Assembly (NCBI GenBank): GCA_035772405.1
Contig: JAYKKM010000351.1
Location: 511,501 to 575,500 of the forward strand
Direction of reading: 5' to 3'
DNA from: Chrysogorgia sp. JL179-B06
Taxonomy: Eukaryota; Cnidaria; Anthozoa; Scleralcyonacea; Chrysogorgiidae
Length of the DNA stretch: 64,000 nucleotides
Each line of letters begins with the position of its first letter. Position 1 is the stretch's first letter. Below the pieces are notes generated by a model. That model made no database searches. It had not been told where the DNA came from and was given only the letters and a program-made list of their open reading frames with translations. Positions 11,987 to 22,032 of the stretch are shown one piece after another. The position numbers were made by a program, and so were the translations under genes.

Positions 11987-14900
11987 TCAGAGTTCTAGTT
12001 CAGCGACATCTTGAATGCGATGACGTGCTGCAATTGCGGCATCTCGAGCGGGTCTGAAAGATGTCGCATCTGGGTTTAACTGCTCAGACTCTGGCTTCGA
12101 CTCTGCCTTGTCGCAGGACAACTCCAGTGGGTAGAGATGATTCACTGCTCGTTCCAGGAAGGTTTTTCCGGCACGCACTTTCACAGCTCTAACCACGCCA
12201 TCTCGCCCTGGGTATAGCTCTTCGATAACACCTAGAGGCCACTTGCCTCTATTACGCTCGTCTGATCGGATGATCACGACGTCACCCTTCGCAACCGTAA
12301 ATGACTTCTTCTCGTGTTTCAGGTTGTGACGTTCTCGTAGGCCACTTACGTACTCGTTCGACCATCTGCGCCACATGGCATCTTTACACTTTTGAAGGTG
12401 TCTCGCACGCTTTCGTACATCCACTTCTTCGTGATGATGTGCTTGTAGCTCTGGCGCGTATGTCGACCCAACAAATAGCATTGAGTTGGGTGTTAAAGTT
12501 GGCATTTGGACATCGTTCTCAAGATAGCTAAGGGGCCTGCAATTCAAAGCCATCTCAATATCAAGGATAATCTCCTCTAGCTCGCTCCACTTGAGGTAAC
12601 CATTTCCAATGGTTTTGTACAAAGCTCTCTTAACCAGGCCAATGAGGCGCTCGAACTGTCCGCCCCACCATGGGGCGCGGCTCAGATTGAACTGCCAACG
12701 AATGCTGTTTGCTGCTAGGAATTCGTTGAATTTCTCGTCGCTTTGTGCTGTTTTTACCCACTTCGCGGCAGCCACAAACGTTTTCCCGTTATCTGAGTAG
12801 ACTTTGTTCGGTCGTCCTCTTCTGGCGATGAGCCGCTTGAAGCTCTGCAGGAATTCTTGAGTGTTTAAAGAATGCAGCAGCTCCAGGTAGACAGCTCTTG
12901 TCAGACTACATGCATACAACACTATGTACGATTTTGCTTCTTGCTTGGGTTTCTTCAGGTACTTTATGGGCCCAGCAAAGTCCACGCCCACCACTTGGAA
13001 GGGACGACTACGCTCGGTGCGGTCTAAGGGAAGTAGGCCTGGTGGTGGTTGTGCCACAGCTTTCGCTTGGAAACGACGGCATCCAAAACAACGCTTGACG
13101 ACTTTACGGGTTAGCTGTCGCAGCCTTGGGACCCAATAGATCTCCCTCACGCGTGCCATCGTCATCCCTACTCCCCCATGGAGGGTTCGTCGATGAGCAT
13201 CTTCCACCAGTTTCGCTGTGTATGGGTGGGTGTCGGGTAGGTATACCGGGTACTGGCCTTGAATACGCCCTCGGCACTCCAAGACGTCCTGTTGGTTCAC
13301 TTGCAGGTTCAGTCGCAACCGGTCTTCTTCTATGTCACAGTTTTCTTGCGCTCGTTTTATCCAGAAGAGGCGTTGTTTCTCGATCTCTTCTGTTGTCAGC
13401 GGCCCTTTCACACGTTGATTTGGGTAGCGAGAGTTGAACCCATATCTCATGACCCATGCACAAACTCTCAAGGCTTTGCTCAGCCCAAACTTCGCCAGGA
13501 TGTTGTCGAAACTGTCTGGAATTTCGACGGTTGAGGCAAAGAGCTCCTGAATAATTTTGGCTTCTGCATCACTCTCTTTGGAAGCTTTCGTTGCTAGAAC
13601 TGGTGGCCAGTTCTCTTGCTCAGCTAGCCATTCTGGTCCGTCCCACCAAAGCTTGTTGTCTTTGACTTCACCCCCTCTGCTACCAAGGTCGGCAGGATTC
13701 TCTTGCGTAGGCACGTGGCGCCACTGGACATTTGGATTGGATTGTATTTTTCGAACCCGATTCTCGACAAACTGTTTGTGTTCACCTCCGCCTCTGATCC
13801 AATGGAGGGCGACGGTACTATCCAACCAACCATACAAACTCGTTACCGGGAATCCTTCCAAGGCCTTTTGCACGTTAGAAACGAGGTTAGCCGCCATGTG
13901 CGCCGACACGAGCTCGAGACGAGGGATTGTCAATCCTTGTTTCGCCAATCTTGCCTTTGCTGCCACAAGACCTTGAGTCACCCCGGAGGGTTGTCTGACG
14001 ATTGCATAAACAGCACTCGAAACACCCTTAGCACTGGCGTCGCCAAAGGCGTGGAGTTCTATGGACTCGATGTTTTCTTGGAACTTGGCCAAAGTCCGTG
14101 GTGCAGTCACTTTGTTGGGTAGCCTCTGTTCCCATTTAAACCACCTGTTTACCAACTCGCTTGCCAATGGAGCATCCCACGCCAACTTCGTCTCACACGC
14201 CTCTCGATACACGAATTTCCCTTGCAATGCTAGTGGAGATGCAAGTCCAAGGGGGTCGTAGATTTTAGCCAGTTTTCGCAAAATGCCTCTTTTGGTCGTC
14301 GTCGCTTTCTCTGTTGGAATTACAACGCTGATCTTGTCGGCACCTTTCGTCCAAGAGAGACCAAGAATGCTGCAATCTCCCCCACTCGGCGTTCCAAGTT
14401 GTTGCTTGGCAAATGTTTGGTCAGCGGTCATATTCGTTGTCGCTTCTTCCAAATCAACTGCATTGGAATGCCACTTATGAAGTGTGAACGTGGCGTCATT
14501 GAAGATCGTGGTTGCCCCTTGCTTTAATTGCAGTGCCTCCTTCACCGTCGTCTTACCACTGATGAGATCATCCACATACAGGCTCTTGCGAAGCTCTCCC
14601 ACTACGTCTGGCATGCGGCTTTCCCACGACTCCAAATGATGCTCGATCACACCCCCAAGCAGGAAAGGTGAAGGTGCGAGACCAAACAGCGCTCGAGTGA
14701 ATCTCAAAGTCTCAAGTTCTGAGTGTTCATTGATCCTCCAATGAAACCTGCGTGCATCTCGCTCAGCCTCTTTAATTCGCACTTGCAAAAATGCTTGTTT
14801 CAAATCTCCCGCCACTAACACTGGATGGAATCGCATTCTCACGAGAACATTCCAGAGTCGGTTCTGAAGAGGTGGACCCGTGTTCAGGCATTGGTTAAGA

Positions 14901-15958
14901 CTTGGAGCGTCTGGATGCGACCGGGCAGATGCGTCGTAGACGATCCTCACCTTCGTCGATTCTGCAGCTTCTCTAACAACGGGCTTGTGTGGTATGTAGA
15001 ACTCCACCCCACGCGGTTGTTGGTCAGCGATCTCCACGATGCCCTCTGCCTTTTGCTTCTCTATGATTTGTGCATAGCTTTCGATCAGCCCGGTTTTTTG
15101 TAGCTTGCGTTGCAGGTTGCCGAGTCTTCGCAAACTCCTATTTCGATTTGTCGGAAGAGGAGGGTGGTTTCCCTTCCACGGAAGACCAGTCTCGTACCAA
15201 CCATGCTCACTTCGCACGAGCTGCTCACGGAACTCGGTGTATACTTCACGTTGATCATGTTCAGGTGAGTCTGCAAGGCCCAGAATGTCAAGTCGACAAA
15301 GTTCCTCATAGTCAGTTTGACTTGTTTGCGCCATTAACAAAGCGGTGTAGTCAATCTCCTTTCCCTGGGCTATGATGGTCCACCCGAACTTCGTCTTTTC
15401 GGCCACAGGCTCTCCGGTCTTACCGACGCGAGGTCGCTCTCCTATTTTGATCCGCATGTAGTCGCTTGCTCCCAATATGAGATGGACTGGAAGCTTTCGC
15501 TTATGGTCGTTGTCCTCCATCTGGATTCCCTTGAGGTGCTGGTAATTGTTTATCAGCTGCTGGTAGTTCGGATTGTTAAGCATGAGCAGTTCTCCCTTGT
15601 CAACCTTCGTCACATTCACATTTATTTGGAATTTTCCATCGAGAGCTTCGACCTTCACCGTTGACATCTCCATTTCCTTGGTCACACTACCAAGCATCAT
15701 CTCTACGCGTCGTACTTCATTTCGATGGTTGCGCTTTGGAAGACGGTTAAGCAACGCGGCTGACGCATATGAGCTCCCTGCTCCAGTGTCCAAGAGCGCT
15801 CGACACTTTAACCCTTCAACGACCACCACCACTACTGGATACACTAGCGGTCCTTCACCCGTCCCTGCTGCGGTACCGAGGAAATTATGCCCTTCCTTAT
15901 TGCAAATAGAAGTGTGATGCTTGAGGTTACATTTCTGGCAGTTGGTGTTGCTTTTGCA
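11987..15958 (-). CDS. BEL-2 Pol polyprotein (protease, RT, RNase H, integrase)
   Basis: One long frame on minus. It is written here from the codon after the TAG that ends the gag piece; the recognisable protease starts near 15844. Counting from there (1285 residues), the aspartic protease has DTGAGSS at 19-25 and the BEL linker has LPWKGNHPPLP at 221-231. The RT has AGDLKQAF near 345 and catalytic YVDD at 423-426. The RNase H (HAFGDAS, WLDSTVALHW) follows. The integrase has a zinc finger (AHRRTLHGG, CFGCRR) and a DDE core (GVDFAGP, YSDNGKTF, WWGGQFERLI), and the end is a DUF5641 domain (WRRWSNEYVSGL). Such Pol proteins reverse-transcribe the element RNA and insert the cDNA. All catalytic motifs look intact, so this copy could supply enzymes in trans if expressed. 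Normally it would be joined to Gag. Confidence 0.92.
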   Translation of the reverse strand, partial: CKSNTNCQKCNLKHHTSICNKEGHNFLGTAAGTGEGPLVYPVVVVVVEGLKCRALLDTGAGSSYASAALLNRLPKRNHRNEVRRVEMMLGSVTKEMEMSTVKVEALDGKFQINVNVTKVDKGELLMLNNPNYQQLINNYQHLKGIQMEDNDHKRKLPVHLILGASDYMRIKIGERPRVGKTGEPVAEKTKFGWTIIAQGKEIDYTALLMAQTSQTDYEELCRLDILGLADSPEHDQREVYTEFREQLVRSEHGWYETGLPWKGNHPPLPTNRNRSLRRLGNLQRKLQKTGLIESYAQIIEKQKAEGIVEIADQQPRGVEFYIPHKPVVREAAESTKVRIVYDASARSHPDAPSLNQCLNTGPPLQNRLWNVLVRMRFHPVLVAGDLKQAFLQVRIKEAERDARRFHWRINEHSELETLRFTRALFGLAPSPFLLGGVIEHHLESWESRMPDVVGELRKSLYVDDLISGKTTVKEALQLKQGATTIFNDATFTLHKWHSNAVDLEEATTNMTADQTFAKQQLGTPSGGDCSILGLSWTKGADKISVVIPTEKATTTKRGILRKLAKIYDPLGLASPLALQGKFVYREACETKLAWDAPLASELVNRWFKWEQRLPNKVTAPRTLAKFQENIESIELHAFGDASAKGVSSAVYAIVRQPSGVTQGLVAAKARLAKQGLTIPRLELVSAHMAANLVSNVQKALEGFPVTSLYGWLDSTVALHWIRGGGEHKQFVENRVRKIQSNPNVQWRHVPTQENPADLGSRGGEVKDNKLWWDGPEWLAEQENWPPVLATKASKESDAEAKIIQELFASTVEIPDSFDNILAKFGLSKALRVCAWVMRYGFNSRYPNQRVKGPLTTEEIEKQRLFWIKRAQENCDIEEDRLRLNLQVNQQDVLECRGRIQGQYPVYLPDTHPYTAKLVEDAHRRTLHGGVGMTMARVREIYWVPRLRQLTRKVVKRCFGCRRFQAKAVAQPPPGLLPLDRTERSRPFQVVGVDFAGPIKYLKKPKQEAKSYIVLYACSLTRAVYLELLHSLNTQEFLQSFKRLIARRGRPNKVYSDNGKTFVAAAKWVKTAQSDEKFNEFLAANSIRWQFNLSRAPWWGGQFERLIGLVKRALYKTIGNGYLKWSELEEIILDIEMALNCRPLSYLENDVQMPTLTPNSMLFVGSTYAPELQAHHHEEVDVRKRARHLQKCKDAMWRRWSNEYVSGLRERHNLKHEKKSFTVAKGDVVIIRSDERNRGKWPLGVIEELYPGRDGVVRAVKVRAGKTFLERAVNHLYPLELSCDKAESKPESEQLNPDATSFRPARDAAIAARHRIQDVAELEL

Positions 15959-17245
15959 CTATGATGCGCGATGTTTGCTACCAGTACAGTTGAAACAGAG
16001 CCTTTTCTGCGCCAGGAGTTTCTTGCGTTCGTCCAAGATAGTCACACGAGAGCAATCTTTAGAAATGTGGTCAGCTTCTTCGCAGTAAACGCATGCTCGT
16101 TTATGACGTTCACTTTCCTTGGTGTGATAAAACGGCTTGGTTTTCCCGAAGCTCTTTGACGAAGGGTTTTCTCGGGGATTCACCGTCCTCTACTGGGTTG
16201 ATATCTTTCCACTTTTTTAATGCGACGATAAGACGCGAAAAGTCCCAGTTTTGCCAACCGTCTTCGCCGCGAACTAGGTCTGCTTTGATGCCCTTTAGCT
16301 TCTCTAGCACACTTCTGGCCGTTCCGTTTACTTGCTCGAGCTTACCGAGAGTCTCCAGTGATTGCACGTTGAACAATAGAGTCTTGTAAAAGTCGTGCAC
16401 TTTGGCAGGATGTGAGCCATTTATGACCGGTAATGCCATTATGCTTTGAATATGCGCATAATTATCTCGCTCGTTTTTCCGTACTCGCTCCGGAGTATAC
16501 TCTTGGCTCTTTGGTACCCTTCCGTCGTGAATGGTAACCCATCGACTTCGGCTCTCACTTTCGGCTCTAACCAATCTTTAAGATACCCGAATTTCGTTAC
16601 AGGGGCTAGATCGGAGGACTCTATCTCTGCTTCGAATGCATTCCAAAACGGTAACCAGTCAGAATAATCACCACTAAACTTTGTTATTGTTAATTTAGGC
16701 AAATTAGTGTTCGTTACCTTTTTCTGTTTGGTTTCTTGCACAGCTCCCACGGATTTCTCGTATTGTAGCTTCTGATTTAGTAGTTCGTTTTGGTGTTTCA
16801 GTTCTCGTTTGCGCTCTTCTTCTTTGTGCGCTTGTTCCAGCTCATATTTGGCTTTCTCAAGGGCCAACTGTTTCTCCTTTTCCATGTTTTCCGCCGTATC
16901 CTTCGCTTGTTCAACCTCTGCGCGCTGAACTGCTTTCGCCTCTTCCTCCATTTTAGTTAACAGATGTCGTATGGCCACAGCTTTAGCGTCTGCTTCGGTC
17001 ATTTTAGCTTCGACATCCTCGGCCCATTGTCGCACTGCGTCCTCTGTCTCATCTTTGACGAATTTCAATTCTTCGATCTCCTCTTTCAAGGTATGCACTC
17101 TTACCACCCTCTTCGTTATAGAGGCCTCGTGTCTCGTTAACGCTTCTCTGTTACGCGCGGTAATAGCGTCGTCGCACTTTCCAAGGGTAAAATTTAACGC
17201 CTTGATTTTCCCAGTCAACTCGGCTAGTTTAGTTTCCAATTCCAT
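15959..17245 (-). pseudogene. BEL-2 gag, two frameshifts and a stop
   Basis: The first piece (17245 down to about 16445) starts MELETKLAEL. It has a long charged coiled coil (about residues 1-175) and then the DUF1759 Gag core (LPKLTITKFSGDYSDWLPFW). Near 16450 the sense continues in another frame (NYAHIQSIMALPVINGSHPA, residues of the same domain). Near 16180 it changes frame again into the zinc-knuckle part (CVYCEEADHISKDC, then CFNCTGSKHRAS). A TAG sits inside the second knuckle, where CX2CX4HX4C spacing needs a residue before the last Cys. The frame then continues openly into Pol. A Glu-to-stop change is the simplest reading; readthrough is an alternative. Confidence 0.85.
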
Positions 17246-17304
17246 ATCGTTTCACAGGTCTCCACGCAGGTTCTTGCTCTTGGTAGAGCTCTAAATCACA
17301 GATG

Positions 17305-17322
17305 ATCCCGTCGGAGGTGCCA
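17305..17322 (-). promoter_or_regulatory. BEL-2 primer binding site
   Basis: Three bases inside the 5' LTR the minus strand reads TGGCACCTCCGACGGGAT, complementary to a tRNA 3' end carrying CCA. It differs from the tRNA-Tyr site of BEL-1, so the two elements use different primers. I could not assign the tRNA. Confidence 0.65.
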
Positions 17323-17325
17323 CTA

Positions 17326-17654
17326 TTTCGGGGATTGCCTCCCTGGTCGCCCAACACTTCACAAATCACAAGTTTATCTTTATTTCCCTTCTCTCTCTCG
17401 ACTCGCAAGCTCTCAGAGACAGACAGACAAGATTTACACACACACGCACACTTTTCATACCGACGCTCTTATTTCACATGACATTGACCTGATTGGCTAC
17501 TGCCCTAACCTAAATGGATTACAAATGTTCAACATCTGTCGTCACTAGTTAATCTAATACCCAAACCTAACTTAACCTAAATTTAACCCTTAATTATTTC
17601 CTATCTATAACACTCGTAACTCACATGTTGACATAAATGATCCAGTCTCCGACA
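17326..17654 (-). repeat. BEL-2 5' LTR
   Basis: A 329-bp LTR. Its outer dinucleotide reads TT where the partner has the canonical TG, a likely point mutation. The right end is TCTCCGACA, followed by the CTTC duplication. Confidence 0.9.
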
Positions 17655-17781
17655 CTTCTTTTAAAAAAAATCGTCTGGACAAAAAATACAGTATACATGC
17701 AGAAATAGCTATATTCCAAACAAACCAATTATTATAATTTTATTTTGCTGGTTAAAACTAATAACAGTACTTCCTTAGAGA

Positions 17782-18860
17782 TCATAGATGGATCAATATT
17801 AAGTTGTGGCTTTCAACTGTAGGCAAAAGAAATTATTCTACTGAATTCCAAAGCCACATACTATATTGGCTTTTCTCCCACACTGAAGTTAAATTGATTG
17901 ATTAAGATTCTTGGAGGATAATGTTACCGCATGATTGATTCAGTGCAAATAATTTGTGGCAAATTATTAATTGTGCTGATAAATAGTACTATATTTAGAT
18001 ACCTAGATTAAGTGGAGGACACTATAGGCATGTGTCAAGGGCTCCACAATTGATGTCCAGTGGTTACATGTGACTATCATTGGGTAAAACAGTAGTTACC
18101 AGTATGACATGTTTATATGTGATGTTTACTGTATATGTGATGTTTATATGTGATGTTTATATGTTTACGGTATATGTTTTTGCCAGTATGACATATAGTG
18201 TGTGATAATGTGTCATATAGTGTGGTTGTCATGGTGGAGGACGTGTTATCGAGAGCTCCGATTGTTGTAAGAATTATATTATATCATAAGAATTCAGAAT
18301 AAAAAGATTCCTTACCAGCTACCTAACTATCCTATTTTTGTGTTTATTCATGATATTATCAAGATATTGCCAACCTGACTTCAGATCAGCTTGATTCATT
18401 ATGGTTCAGTTCAGCAACCAGAATGGATCAGTATAGGTCTAATTGGTCTCATGTAAATGCTTAAATAGTGATTTTAATGGAGACCAATGTGGATTCATAC
18501 TCATGGACCATGCACCCAATCCAGTCTCTCCTAATCAGGCCTAAACTTAAGCACTGATTGGCCATCTATAACGGGCATCAGTAATATCTTAGAAAAATAC
18601 GAGACCCATATACCACTTAGGTTAATTTCAAAATTATGTTTCTTTTATACATATGATTTATTTACATTATCCTTATCCCACAGTGTATTTGTATTTGATT
18701 ACTGTATTTTTTATCCAGACAATTATTTATCGGAAATTAATATATAGAAAAGGTTTTGTTGTGCTAGAAGACCAAGATAAGACTTAAATTATCCGCCAAA
18801 TATTCATTTGTTGAACACAGCCTTCAATTTTAAACTTTCAACAAAATAAAAACACTCTAA
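17782..18860. other. spacer of the large inverted repeat, no gene
   Basis: About 1.1 kb without a credible coding frame. It includes a short run of imperfect tandem 'atgtttatatgtg' units (about 18105-18180). A diverged copy of an arm segment lies near 18713-18840. Confidence 0.6.
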
Positions 18861-19182
18861 TCTCTAAGGAAGTACTGTTATTAGTTTTAACCAGCAAAAT
18901 AAAATTATAATAATTGGTTTGTTTGGAATATGGCTATTTCTGCATGTATACTGTATTTTTTGTCCAGACGATTTTTTTAAAAGGTCAGGATAAGACTTAA
19001 ATTATCTGCCAAATATCTGGTTGTCGACACAGCTTTCAAAAAAATAATTTGACATCTTATCAATTCAATTAAACCACAGTTTTCAAACTTTCAACACATA
19101 ATATTTGCCCATTACTTCACAGCAAACAGAATTGAAAGATATATTTAAACGTTATTTCATAATTCTTTTCGGTTTGTTTCGT

Positions 19183-19189
19183 TATATAA
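19183..19189 (+). promoter_or_regulatory. possible TATA box of the methyltransferase gene
   Basis: TATATAA lies 128 bp before the ATG, just outside the end of the inverted-repeat arm. Spacing is compatible with a core promoter and a leader of roughly 100 nt. Such motifs are common by chance in AT-rich DNA. Confidence 0.3.
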
Positions 19190-19316
19190 TCTCAGGTCAT
19201 CAGATTCTTATACTGCGCCGAATCTGGCAGTGAATCTTCAAAACATTTCAACAGCAAGAATCTGACGTTTTGAGCGAAGACCATCACATTTTAGAACATT
19301 ACTATTACGTCTCGAC

Positions 19317-20108
19317 ATGGCTTCTGCATTGAGCAAACAACGCGATTACAAATACATTGCTGAGAAATACTCGGAGTTGAATAGAATGCAAGTAGAAGCC
19401 GGCAAGAATTTTATCAAACTGGTGGGTGTGAAACGTGGTGATAAGGTGTTGGACATGGGTTGTGGAACAGGAGAAATAACATCATTCATTGCAGACCTAG
19501 TTGGTGAAGAAGGTCAAGTCCTTGGCATAGATCCTGACCAAGAAAGAATCATAGTTGCCATTGAAAAGCATTTGCCAGGACCTCAGAATAACCTTAAATT
19601 CATGGTCGGAGATAGCTCCAGTCACTTCCCTCACTACAACGAAGAATACTACGACGTGCACTTCAGCAATTTCGTTTTCCATTGGCTGACCACTCGAGAG
19701 AAAAACGAGTTCCTTAAGATCGCGTTCAGCTGTTTGAAGCCAGGTGGGAAAATGGCGATTCTGAGCGTGGACGAGAGTCCTGAGGTGATGTCCAAAGTTC
19801 TTGAACTTCTTCCAGATAGGGAGGTTGAAAATAATAGACCTCCAACGCACTACGTTTGTAAGTCAGTCGCCGGATCGATGGTGGAAACGACTGGGTTTCT
19901 TGGGGTTCTTTTGAATGAGTACACTAAAGATGAGGAAGTTGTGTTTGCGAGTCTGGAGACATTTCTCGCGTGGATCTGTGTGACTGAATATATTGACGGA
20001 AGCAAAATAGAGAGCCACAAAAAGGAGCCGTTCGCCAAAGAGTTTGTGAACGATGACGGGACAATTTCTTTTCAAGTGAAGAGCTACCGAATCATTGCAA
20101 AGAAGTAA
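19317..20108 (+). CDS. class I SAM-dependent methyltransferase, JHAMT-like
   Basis: A complete single-exon gene of 263 residues. The protein is a Rossmann-fold methyltransferase of the methyltransferase-11/12 type. Motif I, the SAM-binding loop, is VLDMGCGTGEIT at 44-55. The acidic ribose-binding residue is D72 in VLGIDPD. Motif II is GDSS near 98-101. DVHFSNFVFHWL at 113-124 and LKPGGKMAI at 140-148 complete the core. The FxxxHW segment and overall length resemble insect juvenile hormone acid O-methyltransferase and its many cnidarian and other marine-invertebrate relatives. The substrate here is unknown; a small carboxylic acid or similar metabolite would be the family-based guess. No signal peptide or membrane segment is seen, so it is probably cytosolic. 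The ATG chosen opens the domain at the usual distance; no longer in-frame N-terminus is needed. Lack of introns could be ancestral or reflect retroposition; no poly(A) tail remnant is visible. Confidence 0.9.
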   Translation: MASALSKQRDYKYIAEKYSELNRMQVEAGKNFIKLVGVKRGDKVLDMGCGTGEITSFIADLVGEEGQVLGIDPDQERIIVAIEKHLPGPQNNLKFMVGDSSSHFPHYNEEYYDVHFSNFVFHWLTTREKNEFLKIAFSCLKPGGKMAILSVDESPEVMSKVLELLPDREVENNRPPTHYVCKSVAGSMVETTGFLGVLLNEYTKDEEVVFASLETFLAWICVTEYIDGSKIESHKKEPFAKEFVNDDGTISFQVKSYRIIAKK

Positions 20109-21180
20109 TTGTGCACAGAATGCTAAAACGTTCAAACTAGTTCTAAGGAATTTATTATACGGCTTTAGTTTCATTTTCTTACAGGTATCTATTTTTAACG
20201 CCGTTTTCTTAACATGTTGCCGTTTACCAGCTTACTCTTAACTTGTTCGTGTCCATTCATGTTTACTGCAATTTAAATATAAACAAAAGGTCTGCTATGC
20301 GTACATGTATCTGCGCCATAGCCAACACTGTGGGAATCTTGTCAAGTGGAAAGCCCTTGGTCTTCGATCATCGATGCCTATGGACAATAGGCCTTTATGA
20401 ATTGTGGCGACGAAAATATATATTATTATTACAATTAACCAAGTGTCAAACATGGCGCGCCAAACGGGACAATAATACTTATTGGCAGAAATATAATACT
20501 TGTTGAAATATATACTAGTTATTGGCAGAAATATTAATAATACTTGTTGAAATATATAAAACTTATTTACACACCACGGTTGAGCGATTAAACCCAAACG
20601 ATTCTATTGGATGATTGCTTCATGCGCGTGCACAAAATTGCATAAAGACGAACAAAAAGATAGAACAGCTAAGTTTCCAGACCATATCTCGATTGACTAT
20701 GCCTTAACTTAGATATAATACCCATACCATGAGAAATTTGTGAGCATATATGAAATGTGATATTTCCATGATAGTGTCATCAATCATGACACCTAAATAT
20801 TTTATACGGTCTTTTCTTTCCAATGCATTGTAAGAGCTATCTCTAAAAAGTCTTGGAAAAGTCAAGAAATGGTGTAATATCAATAAATTATCAATAAACC
20901 AATCTAAAACAAATGTTATGATAATTAAATCCCTAAGAAAAAGAGATATGCAAATTGCTGTTAAAATTCAAAAGCAACTCCTTCACAATCATTAAAAACA
21001 ATTTAATAATGACTCATTAACGACAGGTCAAAATTAACAAGTTTTAACGATCAACTCTGATATTGATTATTTTGCTTTGTTGTCTTTCGCGTTTGCACGG
21101 AGGTTTAATCACCCCTAGTAAACTATTTAAATCATGTAAATAAGCTATATTTTGTACAATAAGCCATGTTATGTATGAAA
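20109..21180. other. downstream region of the methyltransferase gene
   Basis: No second gene is visible. A clear AATAAA signal was not found close to the stop codon. The stretch contains a short duplicated 'ttggcagaaatat' unit near 20480-20560 and a partial copy of foldback family E (20565-20705). The rest is AT-rich. Confidence 0.5.
20565..20705. mobile_element. foldback family E, partial copy
   Basis: The sequence from GGTTGAGCGATTAAACCCAA to CTCGATTGACTATGCC matches 23330-23500 closely but lacks the left half and an internal 30-40 bp. Confidence 0.6.
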
Positions 21181-21184
21181 CAAG

Positions 21185-21581
21185 TTTTAGGCCCGACCCG
21201 GAACGTGTCATACGCGCAGTCGACACTACGATTTCAAGTTAAGCGAGGTCGGGCGGGGTCTTTGGCTGGATGGGTGACCATCTGGATACAGCCCTGCATT
21301 GATTCTCAAACTTGGGACTCATGTGAATAGAGTTTAGTTGATCTCTCCCGTGCTTCGAGGGTTTTTCTCCGGGTTCTCCGGTTTTCCTCCCTCTATAAAA
21401 TCAACACACCTATAGGTGGGATGTGCAGATCATTAAAAAAGGGGTATGGACTAATAGCGGCTGCTGACGCGCCATTTATAAGCTCAAGGTCTACCTCGGT
21501 CTGTTCATGTCCGTTTCGTAAAATACATGTAAAGCGCTTTTAGACAATGTGATAAAGCGCTATATAAAAATCAATGGTTAA
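21185..21581 (+). mobile_element. 5S rRNA-derived SINE
   Basis: The head contains GGCTGGATGGGTGACCATCT, which resembles the internal control region (box C) of 5S rRNA (TTGGATGGGAGACCGCCTGG, from general knowledge). The central body (CCCGTGCTTCGAGGG, then CCGGTTTTCCTCCCTC) is shared with another SINE at 37905-38350. The tail AAAGCGCTATATAAA resembles LINE-derived SINE tails. This is the architecture of SINE3-type Pol III retroposons. A MITE is inserted at its 3' end. Confidence 0.7.
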
Positions 21582-21585
21582 TTAA

Positions 21586-22032
21586 CTCTTTCCCGACAGG
21601 TTGAAAAACATCAAAAATTGAACCACCACGTTGTTCTATTGATATCTCTTGAAATAACCATAACTGTTGCGAAAGCTATACATTTTCTGGAAGCCCAATA
21701 AACCGGCTTTTACTTGTGCTTTTAAATTTCCCGAACAAAACACATTATGTTAATAAAAATTAGCATTAATTATCATAAATCAGGTTGAAAAATTTACATT
21801 TTTCTAGAAAAGGCCATCTTGCACGCCCGCGTAGCATCTTGAAAACTCAAAATGCCACCAATCGCAGAGTTGTTCATGAAATCAAATCAAACTTGGCGTG
21901 TGCGTGGATTTCATGTTCCTGGCGCTTGTCGAATTTCAATTTTTAATCTTGCGTTACCGTGTGCCGTGTTTTTCGATTGACGACTTTGCGGGTCTTCAAC
22001 GACCCGTTTTAACTGCGCCGGTCGGGAAAGAG
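21586..22032. mobile_element. piggyBac-like MITE flanked by TTAA
   Basis: A 447-bp element with terminal inverted repeats CTCTTTCCCGAC / GTCGGGAAAGAG, flanked by TTAA at 21582-21585 and 22033-22036. The TTAA target and the CYCTTT-type terminus are typical of piggyBac-derived MITEs. It encodes no transposase. Confidence 0.75.

Larger units (their letters stand above)
11503..17654 (-). mobile_element. BEL-2, BEL/Pao LTR retrotransposon with intact pol
   Basis: A second, distinct BEL/Pao element in minus orientation. LTRs of 338 and 329 bp differ by an 8-bp and a 2-bp indel plus a few substitutions. A 4-bp duplication CTTC flanks them (11499-11502 and 17655-17658). A G-rich tract borders one LTR and a tRNA-complementary site borders the other. 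Pol is one uninterrupted 1285-codon frame; gag is split by two frameshifts and one in-frame stop. The intact inverted-repeat arm at 18861-19169 approximates the pre-insertion site, reading GACCTTTTAAAA where the hit occurred. BEL-2 is older than BEL-1 by LTR divergence. Confidence 0.95.
11294..19169. repeat. large inverted repeat interrupted by BEL-2
   Basis: The sequence 11294-11502, continued after BEL-2 at 17655-17781, is the reverse complement of 18861-19169. Matching blocks include AGAATTATGAAATAACGTTT, TGTGTTGAAAGTTTGAAAAC and ATTATAATTTTATTTTGCTG. The arms are about 310-340 bp and the original spacer was about 1.1 kb. The spacer holds a further degenerate copy of an arm segment (18713-18840). 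It looks like a foldback DNA element, but no terminal duplication was established. Confidence 0.8.

Noticed and set aside
12301..14480. Plus-strand frames of 60-140 residues opposite BEL-2 pol
   Set aside because: They are shadows of the 1285-codon Pol frame on the opposite strand and have no domain similarity.
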